A DNA stretch of 64,000 nt. It comes from Collinsella sp. GTDB lineage: Bacteria > Actinomycetota > Coriobacteriia > Coriobacteriales > Coriobacteriaceae. Under the pieces are notes generated by a model that saw only the letters and a program-made list of their open reading frames with translations, had not been told where the DNA came from and did not search any database. Where the stretch lies: contig JAUMPM010000034.1 in NCBI GenBank assembly GCA_031294825.1, positions 8,831-72,830 of the forward strand. Reading direction: 5' to 3'. Positions 16,800 to 25,143 of this stretch are shown here, one piece after another. Position 1 is the first letter of the stretch. Each line of letters starts with the position of its first letter. Position numbers and translations under genes: made by a program.

Positions 16800-17285
16800 T
16801 TACAGGTCGCTCTCGTTAAAGCCGGTGTCGATATCGAGGTTACTGCCGTCGGCCGCCGTGGTGGCGAGCTCATCGCAGCGCTCATTGAGCTCGTGGCCGG
16901 CATGCCCCTTAACCCAGATGAACTCAACCTTGTGCTTGCTTTTGGCGGTGAGTAGGCGCTCCCACAGGTCGCGGTTCTTGACGGGCTGCTTGTTGGCGGT
17001 TTTCCATCCGCGCTTTTTCCAGCCGTCGATCCAGTGCTTGTTAAAGGCGTTGACGACGTACTGCGAATCGGAATGGACCTCGACCTCGCAGGGGCGGTTA
17101 AGTGCCTCGAGCGCCACGATGACCGCCATGAGCTCCATGCGGTTGTTGGTGGTCTTGGCGTAGCCGCGCGAAAGCTCGGAGGTGAAGGTCTTGCCGGCGG
17201 GGTTGGTGTATTTGAGCACGGCGCCGTAGCCGCCGCGTCCCGGATTTGATCGGGCCGAGCCGTCGGTATAGATGATGACCTTCAC
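16800..17285 (-). CDS. rnhA: Ribonuclease HI
   Basis: 161 residues with all four acidic residues of type 1 RNase H: Asp in 'IIYTDGSAR', Glu in 'NRMELMAVIVAL', Asp in 'VHSDSQYVV' and Asp in 'NERCDELAT'. It cuts RNA in RNA-DNA hybrids. The start is GTG at 17285, preceded by AAAGGAAG; the ATG further out has no ribosome site. Confidence 0.95.
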   Translation of the reverse strand: MKVIIYTDGSARSNPGRGGYGAVLKYTNPAGKTFTSELSRGYAKTTNNRMELMAVIVALEALNRPCEVEVHSDSQYVVNAFNKHWIDGWKKRGWKTANKQPVKNRDLWERLLTAKSKHKVEFIWVKGHAGHELNERCDELATTAADGSNLDIDTGFNESDL

Positions 17286-17384
17286 GGGCTTCCTTTCGTT
17301 GGGTACGTTTCGTGTGAGTGACCATTGTAGCGCCATGCCCGCCGGGGGCTAGCAATCTACGATTTCTACCCCGTCTTCCGACAG

Positions 17385-18287
17385 TTAGTTGGCATGGATG
17401 ATGCGGTTGAGCTCGTCGAGGTATTGCTGCAAGAGGAGAGAGGGCTTGCGCTCGTCGTGCATGATATAGCCTACGTGCATCGTTGGGGCGTCTGCTAACG
17501 GGATCGATGCCATACCCCATTGCATTTCATTGGAGAGGACACCGGTCGACAGGGTGTAACCGTTTGACGTGATAAGTAAGTTAGTAAGTGTTCCGCGGTC
17601 CGAGATTCGTATGTTGCGGTCGCAAGGGATATAGCTAAAAGGTTCCTCGGCGTAATAGAAGGAGTTCGAGGTGCCTTGCTCAAAGCTATAACGCGTATAG
17701 GGTGTAAGGTCGGCAAGGGACAGCTGCGGGCGGCGGGCAAGCGGGTGGCGCTCGCTAACGAAGACGTGGACCGTCGCGTCGAATAGGGGATGGAAGCTCG
17801 CGCGCGCATCGGCAAAAGCCTTCTGCAGAACGCGGGCGTTAAAGTCGTCCAGATAGAGGATGCCGATGTCGCTGCGAAATGCGCGGACGTCATCGATGAT
17901 CTGCGACGTGGTGGTCTCGCGCATGATGAACTCGAACTTGCTGTCGCGGCAGCGCTCGACCACGTTGACAAAGGCCTCGACCGAAAAGGCGTAGTGCTGG
18001 GCGGAAATGGCGAGGCGGGCTTGCGGGGTACCGCCGTCCTCGTAGCGCGCCTCGAGCATGTCGGCCTGCTCTACGACTTGGCGCGCATAGCCCAAAAGCT
18101 CGGTGCCGTCGTTGGTGAGCGTGACGCCGCGGCTGGAGCGCGTAAAGATCTCCAGGTGGAGCTCCTGTTCCAGGCTTTTGACGGCGTTTGAGATGTTGGA
18201 CTGAGCGGTATAGAGGCGCTGAGCTGCGGCGTTGATTGAGCCGGACTCTGCCACGGCAATCAGAAAACGAAGCTGCTGAAGGGTCAT
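17385..18287 (-). CDS. LysR-family transcriptional regulator
   Basis: 300 residues. An N-terminal winged helix ('LQQLRFLIAVAESGSINAAA') is followed by a periplasmic-binding-protein-like effector domain. It is transcribed away from metY across a 272-base gap, the usual layout for a LysR regulator and its target, so it may respond to O-acetylhomoserine or a sulfur signal; that is inference. ATG 18287 is preferred over 18296 because GAAAGG lies 8 bases upstream of it but too close to the outer ATG. Confidence 0.9.
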   Translation of the reverse strand: MTLQQLRFLIAVAESGSINAAAQRLYTAQSNISNAVKSLEQELHLEIFTRSSRGVTLTNDGTELLGYARQVVEQADMLEARYEDGGTPQARLAISAQHYAFSVEAFVNVVERCRDSKFEFIMRETTTSQIIDDVRAFRSDIGILYLDDFNARVLQKAFADARASFHPLFDATVHVFVSERHPLARRPQLSLADLTPYTRYSFEQGTSNSFYYAEEPFSYIPCDRNIRISDRGTLTNLLITSNGYTLSTGVLSNEMQWGMASIPLADAPTMHVGYIMHDERKPSLLLQQYLDELNRIIHAN

Positions 18288-18431
18288 CGACGCCATCCTT
18301 TCGATTGCTATCTATAAAACCGATAACAGGTTAGCGCTTTTAAGTGATTGACCGAGCGAAACAATGCTCGTACTATTCAAAACACACAAAGGCGGTAGGT
18401 AATTAAGCCAACCACGGAACGGGATGCGAAA

Positions 18432-18504
18432 GGAGGCCCGCATATGAATTGCTTACCAAGACGAATGCCGGGCTCCTGTTTGCGCCCGTCGGCGTGATCA
18501 GGAG
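18432..18504 (+). promoter_or_regulatory. Possible attenuator: alternative hairpins in the metY leader
   Basis: Three segments can pair in two exclusive ways. 18432-18443 (GGAGGCCCGCAT, the ribosome site of the leader ORF) pairs with 18465-18476 (ATGCCGGGCTCC). The overlapping CTCCTG (18473-18478) can instead pair with CAGGAG (18499-18504). Ribosome position on the small ORF could choose between them. The second stem is only 6 bp. Confidence 0.4.
18444..18497 (+). CDS. Putative 17-residue leader peptide upstream of metY
   Basis: ATG 18444 with an AAAGGAGG site 7 bases upstream opens a 17-codon frame, MNCLPRRMPGSCLRPSA, ending 62 bases before the metY start. Two cysteines, two methionines, three arginines and rare TTA, AGA and CGA codons stand out in a genome that avoids them. 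A strongly initiated tiny ORF before a sulfur-assimilation gene fits a translated attenuator that senses cysteine, methionine or arginine tRNA charging. No function is proven. Confidence 0.55.
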   Translation: MNCLPRRMPGSCLRPSA

Positions 18505-18559
18505 ACAGCGACTTACTTCTCTCTAATTTATTAACTTTTGTTCGATCAAGGAGATCATC

Positions 18560-19870
18560 ATGAGCCAGTTCATCAACAACCCCGAGCACACCTTTGGTTT
18601 CGATACCCTGCAGCTTCACGTTGGCCAGGAGAGCGCCGATCCCGCATCCGACTCCCGCGCCGTGCCTATCTACCAGACCACGAGCTATGTGTTCCGCAAT
18701 TCCCAGCACGCCGCCGACCGCTTTGGTCTTGCCGACGCCGGTAACATCTACGGCCGTCTGACCAACTCCACCCAGGGCGTCTTCGAGGACCGTATCGCCG
18801 CACTCGAGGGCGGTGTGGCAGGTCTTGCCGTCGCCTCCGGTGCCGCCGCCATCACCTATACCCTGCAGGCGCTCGCTCAGGCCGGCGACCATGTGGTGGC
18901 CCAGAAGACCATCTACGGCGGTTCCTACAACCTGCTGGAGCATACGCTCTCCCAGTTTGGCGTCGAGACCACCTTCGTCGATGCCCATAACCTGGAAGAG
19001 GTCGAGGGGGCCATCAAGGACAACACCACGGTCATCTATCTCGAGACGCTCGGCAACCCCAACTCCGACATCCCCAACATCGACGCTATCTCCGAGATCG
19101 CCAAGAAGCACGGTCTGCCGGTTGTCGTCGACAACACCTTCGGCACCCCGTATCTGTTCCGTCCGCTGGAGCATGGTGCCAACATCGTCGTCCACTCCGC
19201 AACCAAGTTCATCGGCGGTCACGGCACTTCGCTGGGCGGTGTGATCGTCGACGGCGGTAACTTTGATTGGAAGGCGAGCGGAAAGTACGCCCAGATCGCC
19301 GAGCCCAACCCCTCCTACCACGGTGTTTCGTTTGCCGAGGCTGCCGGTCCCGCCGCCTTCGCGACCTATGTCCGCGCTATCTTGCTGCGTGACGAGGGCG
19401 CCTGCATCAGCCCGTTCAACGCCTGGGTCCTGCTCCAGGGCACCGAGACTCTGTCGCTGCGCGTTGACCGTCATGTCGAGAACACCAAGAAGGTCGTTGA
19501 GTTCCTGGTTGGTGACAGCCATGTTGCCAAGGTGAACCACCCGAGCCTGTCCGAGCACCCCGATCACGAGCTCTATCAGAAGTACTTCCCCAACGGTGGT
19601 GCCTCGATCTTTACCTTTGAGATTAAGGGTGGCCAGGAGGCGGCTTGGAAGTTCATCGATCATCTGCAGGTGTTCTCGCTGCTTGCCAACGTGGCCGACG
19701 TCAAGTCGCTCGTCGTGCACCCGGCTACCACCACGCACTCCCAGCTCTCTGCCGAGGAGCTCGCCGAGCAGAACATCACGCCCTCCACGATCCGTCTTTC
19801 CATCGGTACCGAGAACGCCGAGGATATCATTTGGGATCTGAAGCAGGCCTTCGCCGCGCTGGACGAGTAA
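18560..19870 (+). CDS. metY: O-acetylhomoserine sulfhydrylase / Cys-Met metabolism PLP enzyme
   Basis: 436 residues, the length of MetY. 'PIYQTTSYVF' and 'YGRLTNSTQGVFEDRIAALE' are its N-terminal blocks; Lys in 'VVHSATKFIGGHG' binds pyridoxal phosphate; 'SLVVHPATTTHSQL' is the C-terminal block. It makes homocysteine from O-acetylhomoserine and sulfide. AAGGAGATC precedes ATG 18560. Upstream lie a small leader ORF and a divergent LysR gene; a strong terminator follows. Confidence 0.95.
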   Translation: MSQFINNPEHTFGFDTLQLHVGQESADPASDSRAVPIYQTTSYVFRNSQHAADRFGLADAGNIYGRLTNSTQGVFEDRIAALEGGVAGLAVASGAAAITYTLQALAQAGDHVVAQKTIYGGSYNLLEHTLSQFGVETTFVDAHNLEEVEGAIKDNTTVIYLETLGNPNSDIPNIDAISEIAKKHGLPVVVDNTFGTPYLFRPLEHGANIVVHSATKFIGGHGTSLGGVIVDGGNFDWKASGKYAQIAEPNPSYHGVSFAEAAGPAAFATYVRAILLRDEGACISPFNAWVLLQGTETLSLRVDRHVENTKKVVEFLVGDSHVAKVNHPSLSEHPDHELYQKYFPNGGASIFTFEIKGGQEAAWKFIDHLQVFSLLANVADVKSLVVHPATTTHSQLSAEELAEQNITPSTIRLSIGTENAEDIIWDLKQAFAALDE

Positions 19871-19930
19871 GGCGACTTGTGCAAGGACCCCTTGCGACTC
19901 GATAGGTATAACTGCATAAAATGCCTGCTC

Positions 19931-19971
19931 AAGGCGCCTGTGCGAACAATGGTTGCACAGGCGCCTTTTTT
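19931..19971 (+). terminator. Strong terminator after metY
   Basis: AAGGCGCCTGTGC pairs with GCACAGGCGCCTTT around a short loop and ends in TTTTTT. The 312 bases between metY and the next gene hold this terminator and otherwise nothing recognised. Confidence 0.88.
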
Positions 19972-20182
19972 GCATAGAGCGGGTGCAAAAACAGGGTTTT
20001 TGACACGCTTTATGCATTTGAGTTGTGGAAAACTCCTGTTGAGAGGATGTGAGTTTTACGCAATTGACGTGCGCCTTTTGAGTAAAACCGCAGGTCGCGA
20101 TTTGCTCGGGGTACTATGCAGCGCGATCGAATCACACGCAGCTCAAACGCAGCAAAAACGCACTACGGAGGTTTCCAGCTAC

Positions 20183-20947
20183 ATGAGGATCGATTCACGA
20201 AAACCGAAAGCCGCCGCCCTTTCCGCCGCTCTGACCGTGGCACTTTTGGCGGGCGCCGGTGCAACTGATGCCCACGCCGCAACACTGTCCGATACGGTTG
20301 GATCTACGCCGTCCGAGACGACGCTGGTACAGCCCGTTGACTATCGCGGCGATGGTTATGGTTCCATGCAGGAGTGGAACGCCTCGATGGAGGCCAAGCG
20401 CGATTCCCTGGAGATGCGCGCTCAGATCATTATGAATATGTATGGCGACTATGCCACCGATGACGAGCGCGCTGTGTTGCAGGGTTGCATCGACGGTGCG
20501 GGTAACCTGTTGACGATGGGGGAGGTCGACGCCAAGTCGACCGAGCTCGATGAGCTGCGCACTGCGCTTGAGGATGCCAAGCGCGAAGCGCTCGAGGCTG
20601 CCGCCGAGGCGGAGGCTGCCGAGGCTTCGTACTACAACGCCGGTTACACTCCGTCCTACGCGTCTGCCGCGTCCTGCACGAACGGATCGGGCCTGACGCG
20701 CTCTGCGGGTGTCAATAACTACAACGGGCGCCGCGAGACCTATTACAGCAGCAATGTGCTTTATCACTATCGCACGGGCGAATGGACTCAGGATTCTGAG
20801 GGCTTCTGGCGCGATTCCGACGGCTATTACGTTGTTGCCGCGGGCGATATGGCCCAGGGCTCGACCTTTACGGGCTCCAAGGGTGATTGCAAGGTCTATG
20901 ACTCCGGCTGCGCTGCCGGAACCACCGACTACTACACCGGTTGGTAA
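20183..20947 (+). CDS. Secreted protein with coiled coil and Tyr/Gly-rich C-terminal domain
   Basis: 254 residues. Basic start, hydrophobic core and 'ATDAHAATLS' form a signal peptide cut near residue 33. Residues about 75-150 are helical and Ala/Glu-rich (coiled coil). A Ser/Tyr linker leads to an 80-residue C-terminal domain ('NNYNGRRETYYSS', 'DGYYVVAAGDMAQG', 'CKVYDSGCAAGT') with two cysteines. This tail resembles the small double-psi-barrel 3D/RlpA-like domains of cell-wall enzymes, but the match is loose. ACGGAGG lies upstream of ATG 20183. Confidence 0.75.
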   Translation: MRIDSRKPKAAALSAALTVALLAGAGATDAHAATLSDTVGSTPSETTLVQPVDYRGDGYGSMQEWNASMEAKRDSLEMRAQIIMNMYGDYATDDERAVLQGCIDGAGNLLTMGEVDAKSTELDELRTALEDAKREALEAAAEAEAAEASYYNAGYTPSYASAASCTNGSGLTRSAGVNNYNGRRETYYSSNVLYHYRTGEWTQDSEGFWRDSDGYYVVAAGDMAQGSTFTGSKGDCKVYDSGCAAGTTDYYTGW

Positions 20948-20971
20948 TTTTTCTGCATCACGGATATTTGG

Positions 20972-21017
20972 CGGACGGGTGTCTTTACCGAGCTTTAGGG
21001 CAACGTAAAGACGTCCG
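20972..21017. terminator. Bulged hairpin after the secreted protein
   Basis: CGGAC and GTCTTTAC in the left arm, separated by a 4-base bulge, pair with GTAAAGACGTCCG on the right. It may be a weak terminator. Confidence 0.4.
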
Positions 21018-21133
21018 TTCTATGTATGCGACTGAGCTAACAGAGCCCTTACCGTGACGGTACGTCGCGCATATGGGCGCGGGGCACACTAGTTCATGAG
21101 AAATAAGGTCTTTCTCTTGGAGGAAGTGGTCTT

Positions 21134-21340
21134 GTGAATGCTCGAGATATCGCCGTTGCCGCCGTCGCGTTGATGCTTGGCTGCCTTGGTCCCACGGCCG
21201 CGCTCGTCGCGGGCATGCAGGGGACATGCGGGGCTGCTCCTATCGTGGTCGGCGCGCTGATCGCGGCCGCGCTGCTGGGAAGTGCAGGTGTAGTCCTTTG
21301 TCGCGACGATGAGGACGAGGTTCCGGAGTCGCAGCTCTAA
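21134..21340 (+). CDS. Small two-helix membrane protein
   Basis: 68 residues from a GTG start at 21134 preceded by TTGGAGGAAG. Two hydrophobic helices (about 6-27 and 34-56) are followed by an acidic tail (RDDEDEVPESQL). I recognise no family. Such short paired-helix proteins are often regulators or subunits of membrane complexes. Confidence 0.6.
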   Translation: MNARDIAVAAVALMLGCLGPTAALVAGMQGTCGAAPIVVGALIAAALLGSAGVVLCRDDEDEVPESQL

Positions 21341-21378
21341 CCGTTGTGAAGCTGATTTTTGGCCAAAGATGAAAAAGG

Positions 21379-21415
21379 AAGCCACCGCGAGGGGAGTACC
21401 CCTTGCGGCGGCTTT
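21379..21415. terminator. Bidirectional terminator between convergent genes
   Basis: GCCACCGCGAGGGG (21381-21394) pairs with CCCCTTGCGGCGGC (21399-21412), with A-rich and T-rich flanks. It lies between the small membrane protein (+) and the PanE-like gene (-). Confidence 0.7.
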
Positions 21416-21449
21416 GCCATTGGATCTGTTGGCTGCAGTATGCCGAGCA

Positions 21450-22364
21450 CTACCAGCTGCTTTCTATTTCGCGAATCCTCTGGTAGAGCCAATCGTTTTG
21501 CGGCACTTGGATATCGTGTTTGGCGGCCAGGCGGCAAATGGTGCCCGCGAACTCCTCGACTTCGGTTTTGCGCTGCGCGATGCGGTCCTGAGCCATTGAG
21601 GGCATACCGGCGGGGTCGATTCCCTCGATGAGGTGCACCATTTGCGTCAGGTCTGCTTCGGTCAGCTCAACGCCCTCGGCGTTGGCAACCGCAAGCGTCT
21701 CGCGCATGGCGGAGACAAAACAGCGGCGCTGCTCGGAGCCCGGCTCCGTGGCGCTTCCGTAGGTCCCGCCGTAGGCCATGCAGGTCTGGTTGATGCCGTC
21801 GTTGAGCATGAGTTTGGCCCACATGCGGTGCGCAATATCGCGCTCGACGGTATGGGCGATGCCGCAGCGCGTGTAGAGCCCGTCGATAGCGGCGACGGTC
21901 GCGGGGTCCGTGCCGGCCGCCGCGCCAAAGCGGATCTCGCCCGCATTGGTAAAGGTGAGCGCGCCGTTGAGGAACACGGCGTCCATGCCCTGGCAGATAC
22001 CAAGAACGGTATGCTCCCAGCCAAAGCGTTCGGCAATCTTTTGCTCGCTCGTAATGCCGTTGCATAGCGAGGCGATGAGCGTGTTGGGTCCCACGACGCG
22101 CTCCATAGTCTTGAGTGCTTGGTCGAGACCGGTGGTCTTGACTGTCAGGATGACCAGATCGGCGGGCGTCGCCTCGCTGGCGCGGACGGACGTGAGATCG
22201 CAGGGCTTGCCGTTGACAGTGAGCGCATCGCCCGCGTGACGCTCAAAACGGGTGTCATCCATGACGTATTCGACGGCGTCGTTGCCGAGCGCCCGGGCGA
22301 TCATGCTGCCGTAGAGCAGGCCGACGCCGCCCTTGCCGATAAAGGCGACCTTGTTGATCTGCAT
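21450..22364 (-). CDS. 2-dehydropantoate 2-reductase-like (PanE/ApbA family)
   Basis: 304 residues. 'VAFIGKGGVGLLYGSMIA' is the N-terminal NADPH loop; 'AKLMLNDGINQTCMAYG' carries the catalytic lysine and asparagine of ketopantoate reductases. It would make pantoate for CoA synthesis, but many PanE paralogues act on other 2-keto acids and no panB or panC is nearby. The start at 22364 is favoured by GGGGAG 9 bases upstream; ATG 22373 is too close to it. Confidence 0.82.
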   Translation of the reverse strand: MQINKVAFIGKGGVGLLYGSMIARALGNDAVEYVMDDTRFERHAGDALTVNGKPCDLTSVRASEATPADLVILTVKTTGLDQALKTMERVVGPNTLIASLCNGITSEQKIAERFGWEHTVLGICQGMDAVFLNGALTFTNAGEIRFGAAAGTDPATVAAIDGLYTRCGIAHTVERDIAHRMWAKLMLNDGINQTCMAYGGTYGSATEPGSEQRRCFVSAMRETLAVANAEGVELTEADLTQMVHLIEGIDPAGMPSMAQDRIAQRKTEVEEFAGTICRLAAKHDIQVPQNDWLYQRIREIESSW

Positions 22365-22690
22365 GTGAATCATCTCCCCATGTAAAAGGCGCCCGCGTAA
22401 GGGGCGCCTGATGGATTGTATGCTGCCGGGGTGATTGATGGGTGCGCGGGGCGGCTGTTATAAAAAGAAACTATTGCGCTGTGCGCTTATGCCGCGGGGC
22501 AGACCGCAAAGACATGCGCGTGGTCATGCCCGGCTCCTTTCATCGGGCTTTTTGCTGATGTTAAAGCGGTGCCGTGACGGCTCGATTTCTGCTGCGTTAC
22601 GATACGTTCTCGATTGCGATTCCACGATGTTTCGGCTGCGTGACCATTGTGTTTCGCCTTGCCGGGGCGCTGATGGCGAAGGGAGGGGCC
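22365..22690. other. Intergenic stretch between PanE-like and aldo/keto reductase genes
   Basis: This 326-base divergent region should hold both promoters. A hairpin AGGCGCCC...GGGGCGCCT lies at 22386-22408, in the 5' leader of the minus-strand gene. No further gene was seen. Confidence 0.5.
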
Positions 22691-23881
22691 GTGCAATATC
22701 GCGTTGACCCCAAAAGCGGCAACCGTATCTCGGCGTTGGGACTGGGCTGCATGAGGTTTCCCGGTGCGCCGGGACGCCCGGATGCGAAGACTGCCGACGC
22801 CATCATCTCCCGTGCGGTGGAGCAGGGGATTAACTACCTGGACACGGCCTATCTCTATCCCGGCAACGAGGCGTGCGTGGGTGCGTCGCTTGAGCGCCTG
22901 GGCTTGCGCGACCAGGTTTTGCTCGCAACCAAGCTGCCGCATGCTTCGTGCAAATGCGCGGAGGATTTCGATCGGTTCTTCGACGAGCAGCTGCGTCGCC
23001 TGCGGACCGACCGTATCGACTATTACCTCATGCACAACATTACCTCGCCCGCCCAGTGGGAACGTGTGGTGGCGTTGGGCATCGAGGACTGGATCGCGCA
23101 TCAAAAGGCGGCGGGGCGCATTCGCCAGATTGGTTTTTCGTACCACGGCAGCGCGGCTGACTTCCTTACGATGCTTGACGCATATGACTGGGATTTTTGC
23201 CAGATCCAGTACAACTATGCCGGCGAGCATTACCAAGCGGGAACGGCGGGACTCATGGCCGCCGCCGAGCGAGGCCTCGCGGTGTTTGTGATGGAGCCGC
23301 TGCTGGGCGGGCGTTTAGCGGGCAAGCTGCCGCCACGGGCCCGCGCTGTGCTCGATAGCGCCCGTGACCCGCATTTGCGCACTCCTGCCGCCTGGGGTCT
23401 TTCGTGGGTGTGGAATCATCCTCAGGTGACGATGCTGCTTTCGGGTATGACCGATACCGCGCAGGTGGATGAGAACGTGGTGTTGGCCGATCGGGCCCTG
23501 CCGGATTCGATGACAGCTACTCAGCTCGACACGATCGCGCACGTGCTGGATGAGTTTGAAAAATCGAATCGCGTGCCCTGCACGGGATGCGGCTATTGCA
23601 TGCCGTGCCCTAAAGGCATCAATATCCCTGGATGTTTTGCCGCCTACAACGCGAGTTATGCGCACAGCTGGTTTACGGGTCTATCGCAGTACTTTACGGC
23701 GAGCGCGGTGCGCACAAGCGAGGCCAAGCTGGTGAGCAATTGCGTCAAGTGCGGCAAATGCGCGCGCCACTGCCCACAGCATATCGATATCCCCGAGCGT
23801 CTCGATGACGTGCGCCGACGCTTCCAGCCTGGACCCGTGACGGCAGTGCTTAAGGCCTTCGGCAAAACGCGCTCCTCATGA
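22691..23881 (+). CDS. Aldo/keto reductase with C-terminal ferredoxin domain
   Basis: 396 residues. The AKR barrel ('LGLGCMRFPG', 'NYLDTAYLYPGNE' with catalytic Tyr, 'LLATKLPH' with Lys) covers about residues 1-285. The tail has 'CTGCGYCMPCPKGI' and 'CVKCGKCARHCPQHIDIP', two cysteine groups for iron-sulfur clusters. Such fusions in anaerobes may take electrons from ferredoxin; the substrate is unknown. GTG 22691 is chosen because GGGAGGGG precedes it and relatives begin MQYR; ATG 22673 is an alternative. Confidence 0.88.
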   Translation: MQYRVDPKSGNRISALGLGCMRFPGAPGRPDAKTADAIISRAVEQGINYLDTAYLYPGNEACVGASLERLGLRDQVLLATKLPHASCKCAEDFDRFFDEQLRRLRTDRIDYYLMHNITSPAQWERVVALGIEDWIAHQKAAGRIRQIGFSYHGSAADFLTMLDAYDWDFCQIQYNYAGEHYQAGTAGLMAAAERGLAVFVMEPLLGGRLAGKLPPRARAVLDSARDPHLRTPAAWGLSWVWNHPQVTMLLSGMTDTAQVDENVVLADRALPDSMTATQLDTIAHVLDEFEKSNRVPCTGCGYCMPCPKGINIPGCFAAYNASYAHSWFTGLSQYFTASAVRTSEAKLVSNCVKCGKCARHCPQHIDIPERLDDVRRRFQPGPVTAVLKAFGKTRSS

Positions 23882-23893
23882 CCCTTTTATAAC

Positions 23894-23956
23894 TTGCGGT
23901 GGAATAGTTCCTGTTTGCGGCAGAATAGGGGCCAAACAGGAACTATTTCACCGCAA
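23894..23956. repeat. 63-nt covarying hairpin, copy 1
   Basis: TTGCGGTGGAATAGTTCC opens a 23-bp stem with one mismatch, closing with ACCGCAA. It is preceded by CCCTTTTATAAC. Copy 2 at 25060 has the same length and flanks but a different inner stem, with changes matched on both arms. It ends 15 bases before the oxidoreductase start. Confidence 0.85.
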
Positions 23957-23971
23957 CTGAAGGGGGCTGTC

Positions 23972-24991
23972 GTGGGCCATCGGGATTCATGTGATGATTT
24001 GCGTGAGGTTCGTTGGGGCATTTTGGGTGCCGGACACATTTCTCATCGATTTGCATCGTCGCTCAAGAAGGTCGACGGGGCACGGCTGGTGGCTGCGGCC
24101 GGTCGCACTCCTGCACATGTCGAGGAATTTTGCCGAGCGTTTTCGATCGATGCTGCGCATGGCCACGCCTCGGTCGACGATAACGGCAATGCGGCTTATG
24201 ACGCGCTGATTGCCGACCCCGATGTCGACGCAATCTACTTGGCTCTTCCGCATGGCATGCATACGCGTTGGGCCTGTCGCGCGCTGCGCGCCGGAAAGGC
24301 CGTGCTGTGCGAAAAGCCGGCCGTTTTGAGTGAGGAAGAGGCTCTCTCGATTGCCTCCACCTCTCGTGAGCGCGGCGTGCTGTTTATGGAGGCGATGAAG
24401 AATCGGTTTTGCCCGATGCGCACTCGCGTGAAGGACTTGCTTGCGTCGGGTGAGCTTGGCCGTATTGTCTCGATTGAAAGCGTGCAAAAGCTCGATTACG
24501 GCGAGCCTCCTTCGGGCTATCTGCTTGATTCGTTGCAGGGCGGCTGTCTATATGACATGGGCTGCTATGCGGTCGGTTGGTTTGAGGATTTGCTCGCGGG
24601 CGCGTGCGAGGTTTCATCCCGTGAAGTTCGCTGGCGTGACGTACCGGGCGGCCGCGTCGATTGGGCCGACGAGATCCGTATGAGCGTCGGCGGTATACCC
24701 ATTCATATGGTGTGCGACGGCAAAGCAGCATATGAAAGCCGCTTAACGATTGCCTGTGAGCGAGGCTCGTTGGAAATCGAGCGTCTCCATCGCCCCGAGC
24801 TCGCCTATGTGAAGTACTCCGACGGACGAATGCTCGAAATAAATGCCCCGTTTGAGGTCGATGATTTCTACGGCGAAATCCAGCATGCGACCCAGCTCAT
24901 CCGGGCGGGGAAACTCGAGAGTCCCGTCATGCCCCTTGCCGCCACACAGCGCTGTGCGCACATCATCGATGCGATTCGCTTGAAACTTTAG
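23972..24991 (+). CDS. Gfo/Idh/MocA-family oxidoreductase
   Basis: 339 residues. 'VRWGILGAGHISHRFA' is the dinucleotide-binding loop; 'VLCEKPAVLSEEEA' holds the conserved EKP; 'FMEAMKNRFCP' is typical of the dihydrodiol/glucose-fructose oxidoreductase branch. The substrate is unknown. The start is GTG 23972 with AAGGGGG just upstream; earlier in-frame starts lie inside the hairpin repeat and are rejected. Confidence 0.87.
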   Translation: MGHRDSCDDLREVRWGILGAGHISHRFASSLKKVDGARLVAAAGRTPAHVEEFCRAFSIDAAHGHASVDDNGNAAYDALIADPDVDAIYLALPHGMHTRWACRALRAGKAVLCEKPAVLSEEEALSIASTSRERGVLFMEAMKNRFCPMRTRVKDLLASGELGRIVSIESVQKLDYGEPPSGYLLDSLQGGCLYDMGCYAVGWFEDLLAGACEVSSREVRWRDVPGGRVDWADEIRMSVGGIPIHMVCDGKAAYESRLTIACERGSLEIERLHRPELAYVKYSDGRMLEINAPFEVDDFYGEIQHATQLIRAGKLESPVMPLAATQRCAHIIDAIRLKL

Positions 24992-25059
24992 GGCGTGGGG
25001 GCATGGCGCCAGCGCTTGGAATGCCTGGAGGCCTTTGCTCCTGATGCCCCTTTTATAAC

Positions 25060-25122
25060 TTGCGGTGGAATACGGTCTGTTTGCGCCAAAATAAGGCACC
25101 AATAGACCGTATTTTTCCGCAA
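25060..25122. repeat. 63-nt covarying hairpin, copy 2
   Basis: Same outer arms as copy 1 (TTGCGGTGGAATA...CCGCAA) and the same CCCTTTTATAAC upstream, but the inner stem reads ACGGTCT/AGACCGT instead of AGTTCC/GGAACT. It ends 21 bases before the endonuclease IV gene. Confidence 0.85.
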
Positions 25123-25143
25123 CTGATGAGGAGGGAGCTGGAG

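Noticed and set aside
18300..18559. SAM riboswitch upstream of metY
   Set aside because: The conserved SAM-I or SAM-II core sequences are not present; a leader ORF with alternative hairpins explains the region better.
18377..20017. 546-codon minus-strand frame opposite metY
   Set aside because: Shadow of metY, which has all PLP-enzyme motifs.
23894..23971. N-terminal extension of the Gfo/Idh gene through the hairpin
   Set aside because: The extension is encoded by the repeat itself, and the same false peptide start (MRWN...CLRQN) appears before nfo at copy 2; a ribosome site lies after the hairpin instead.
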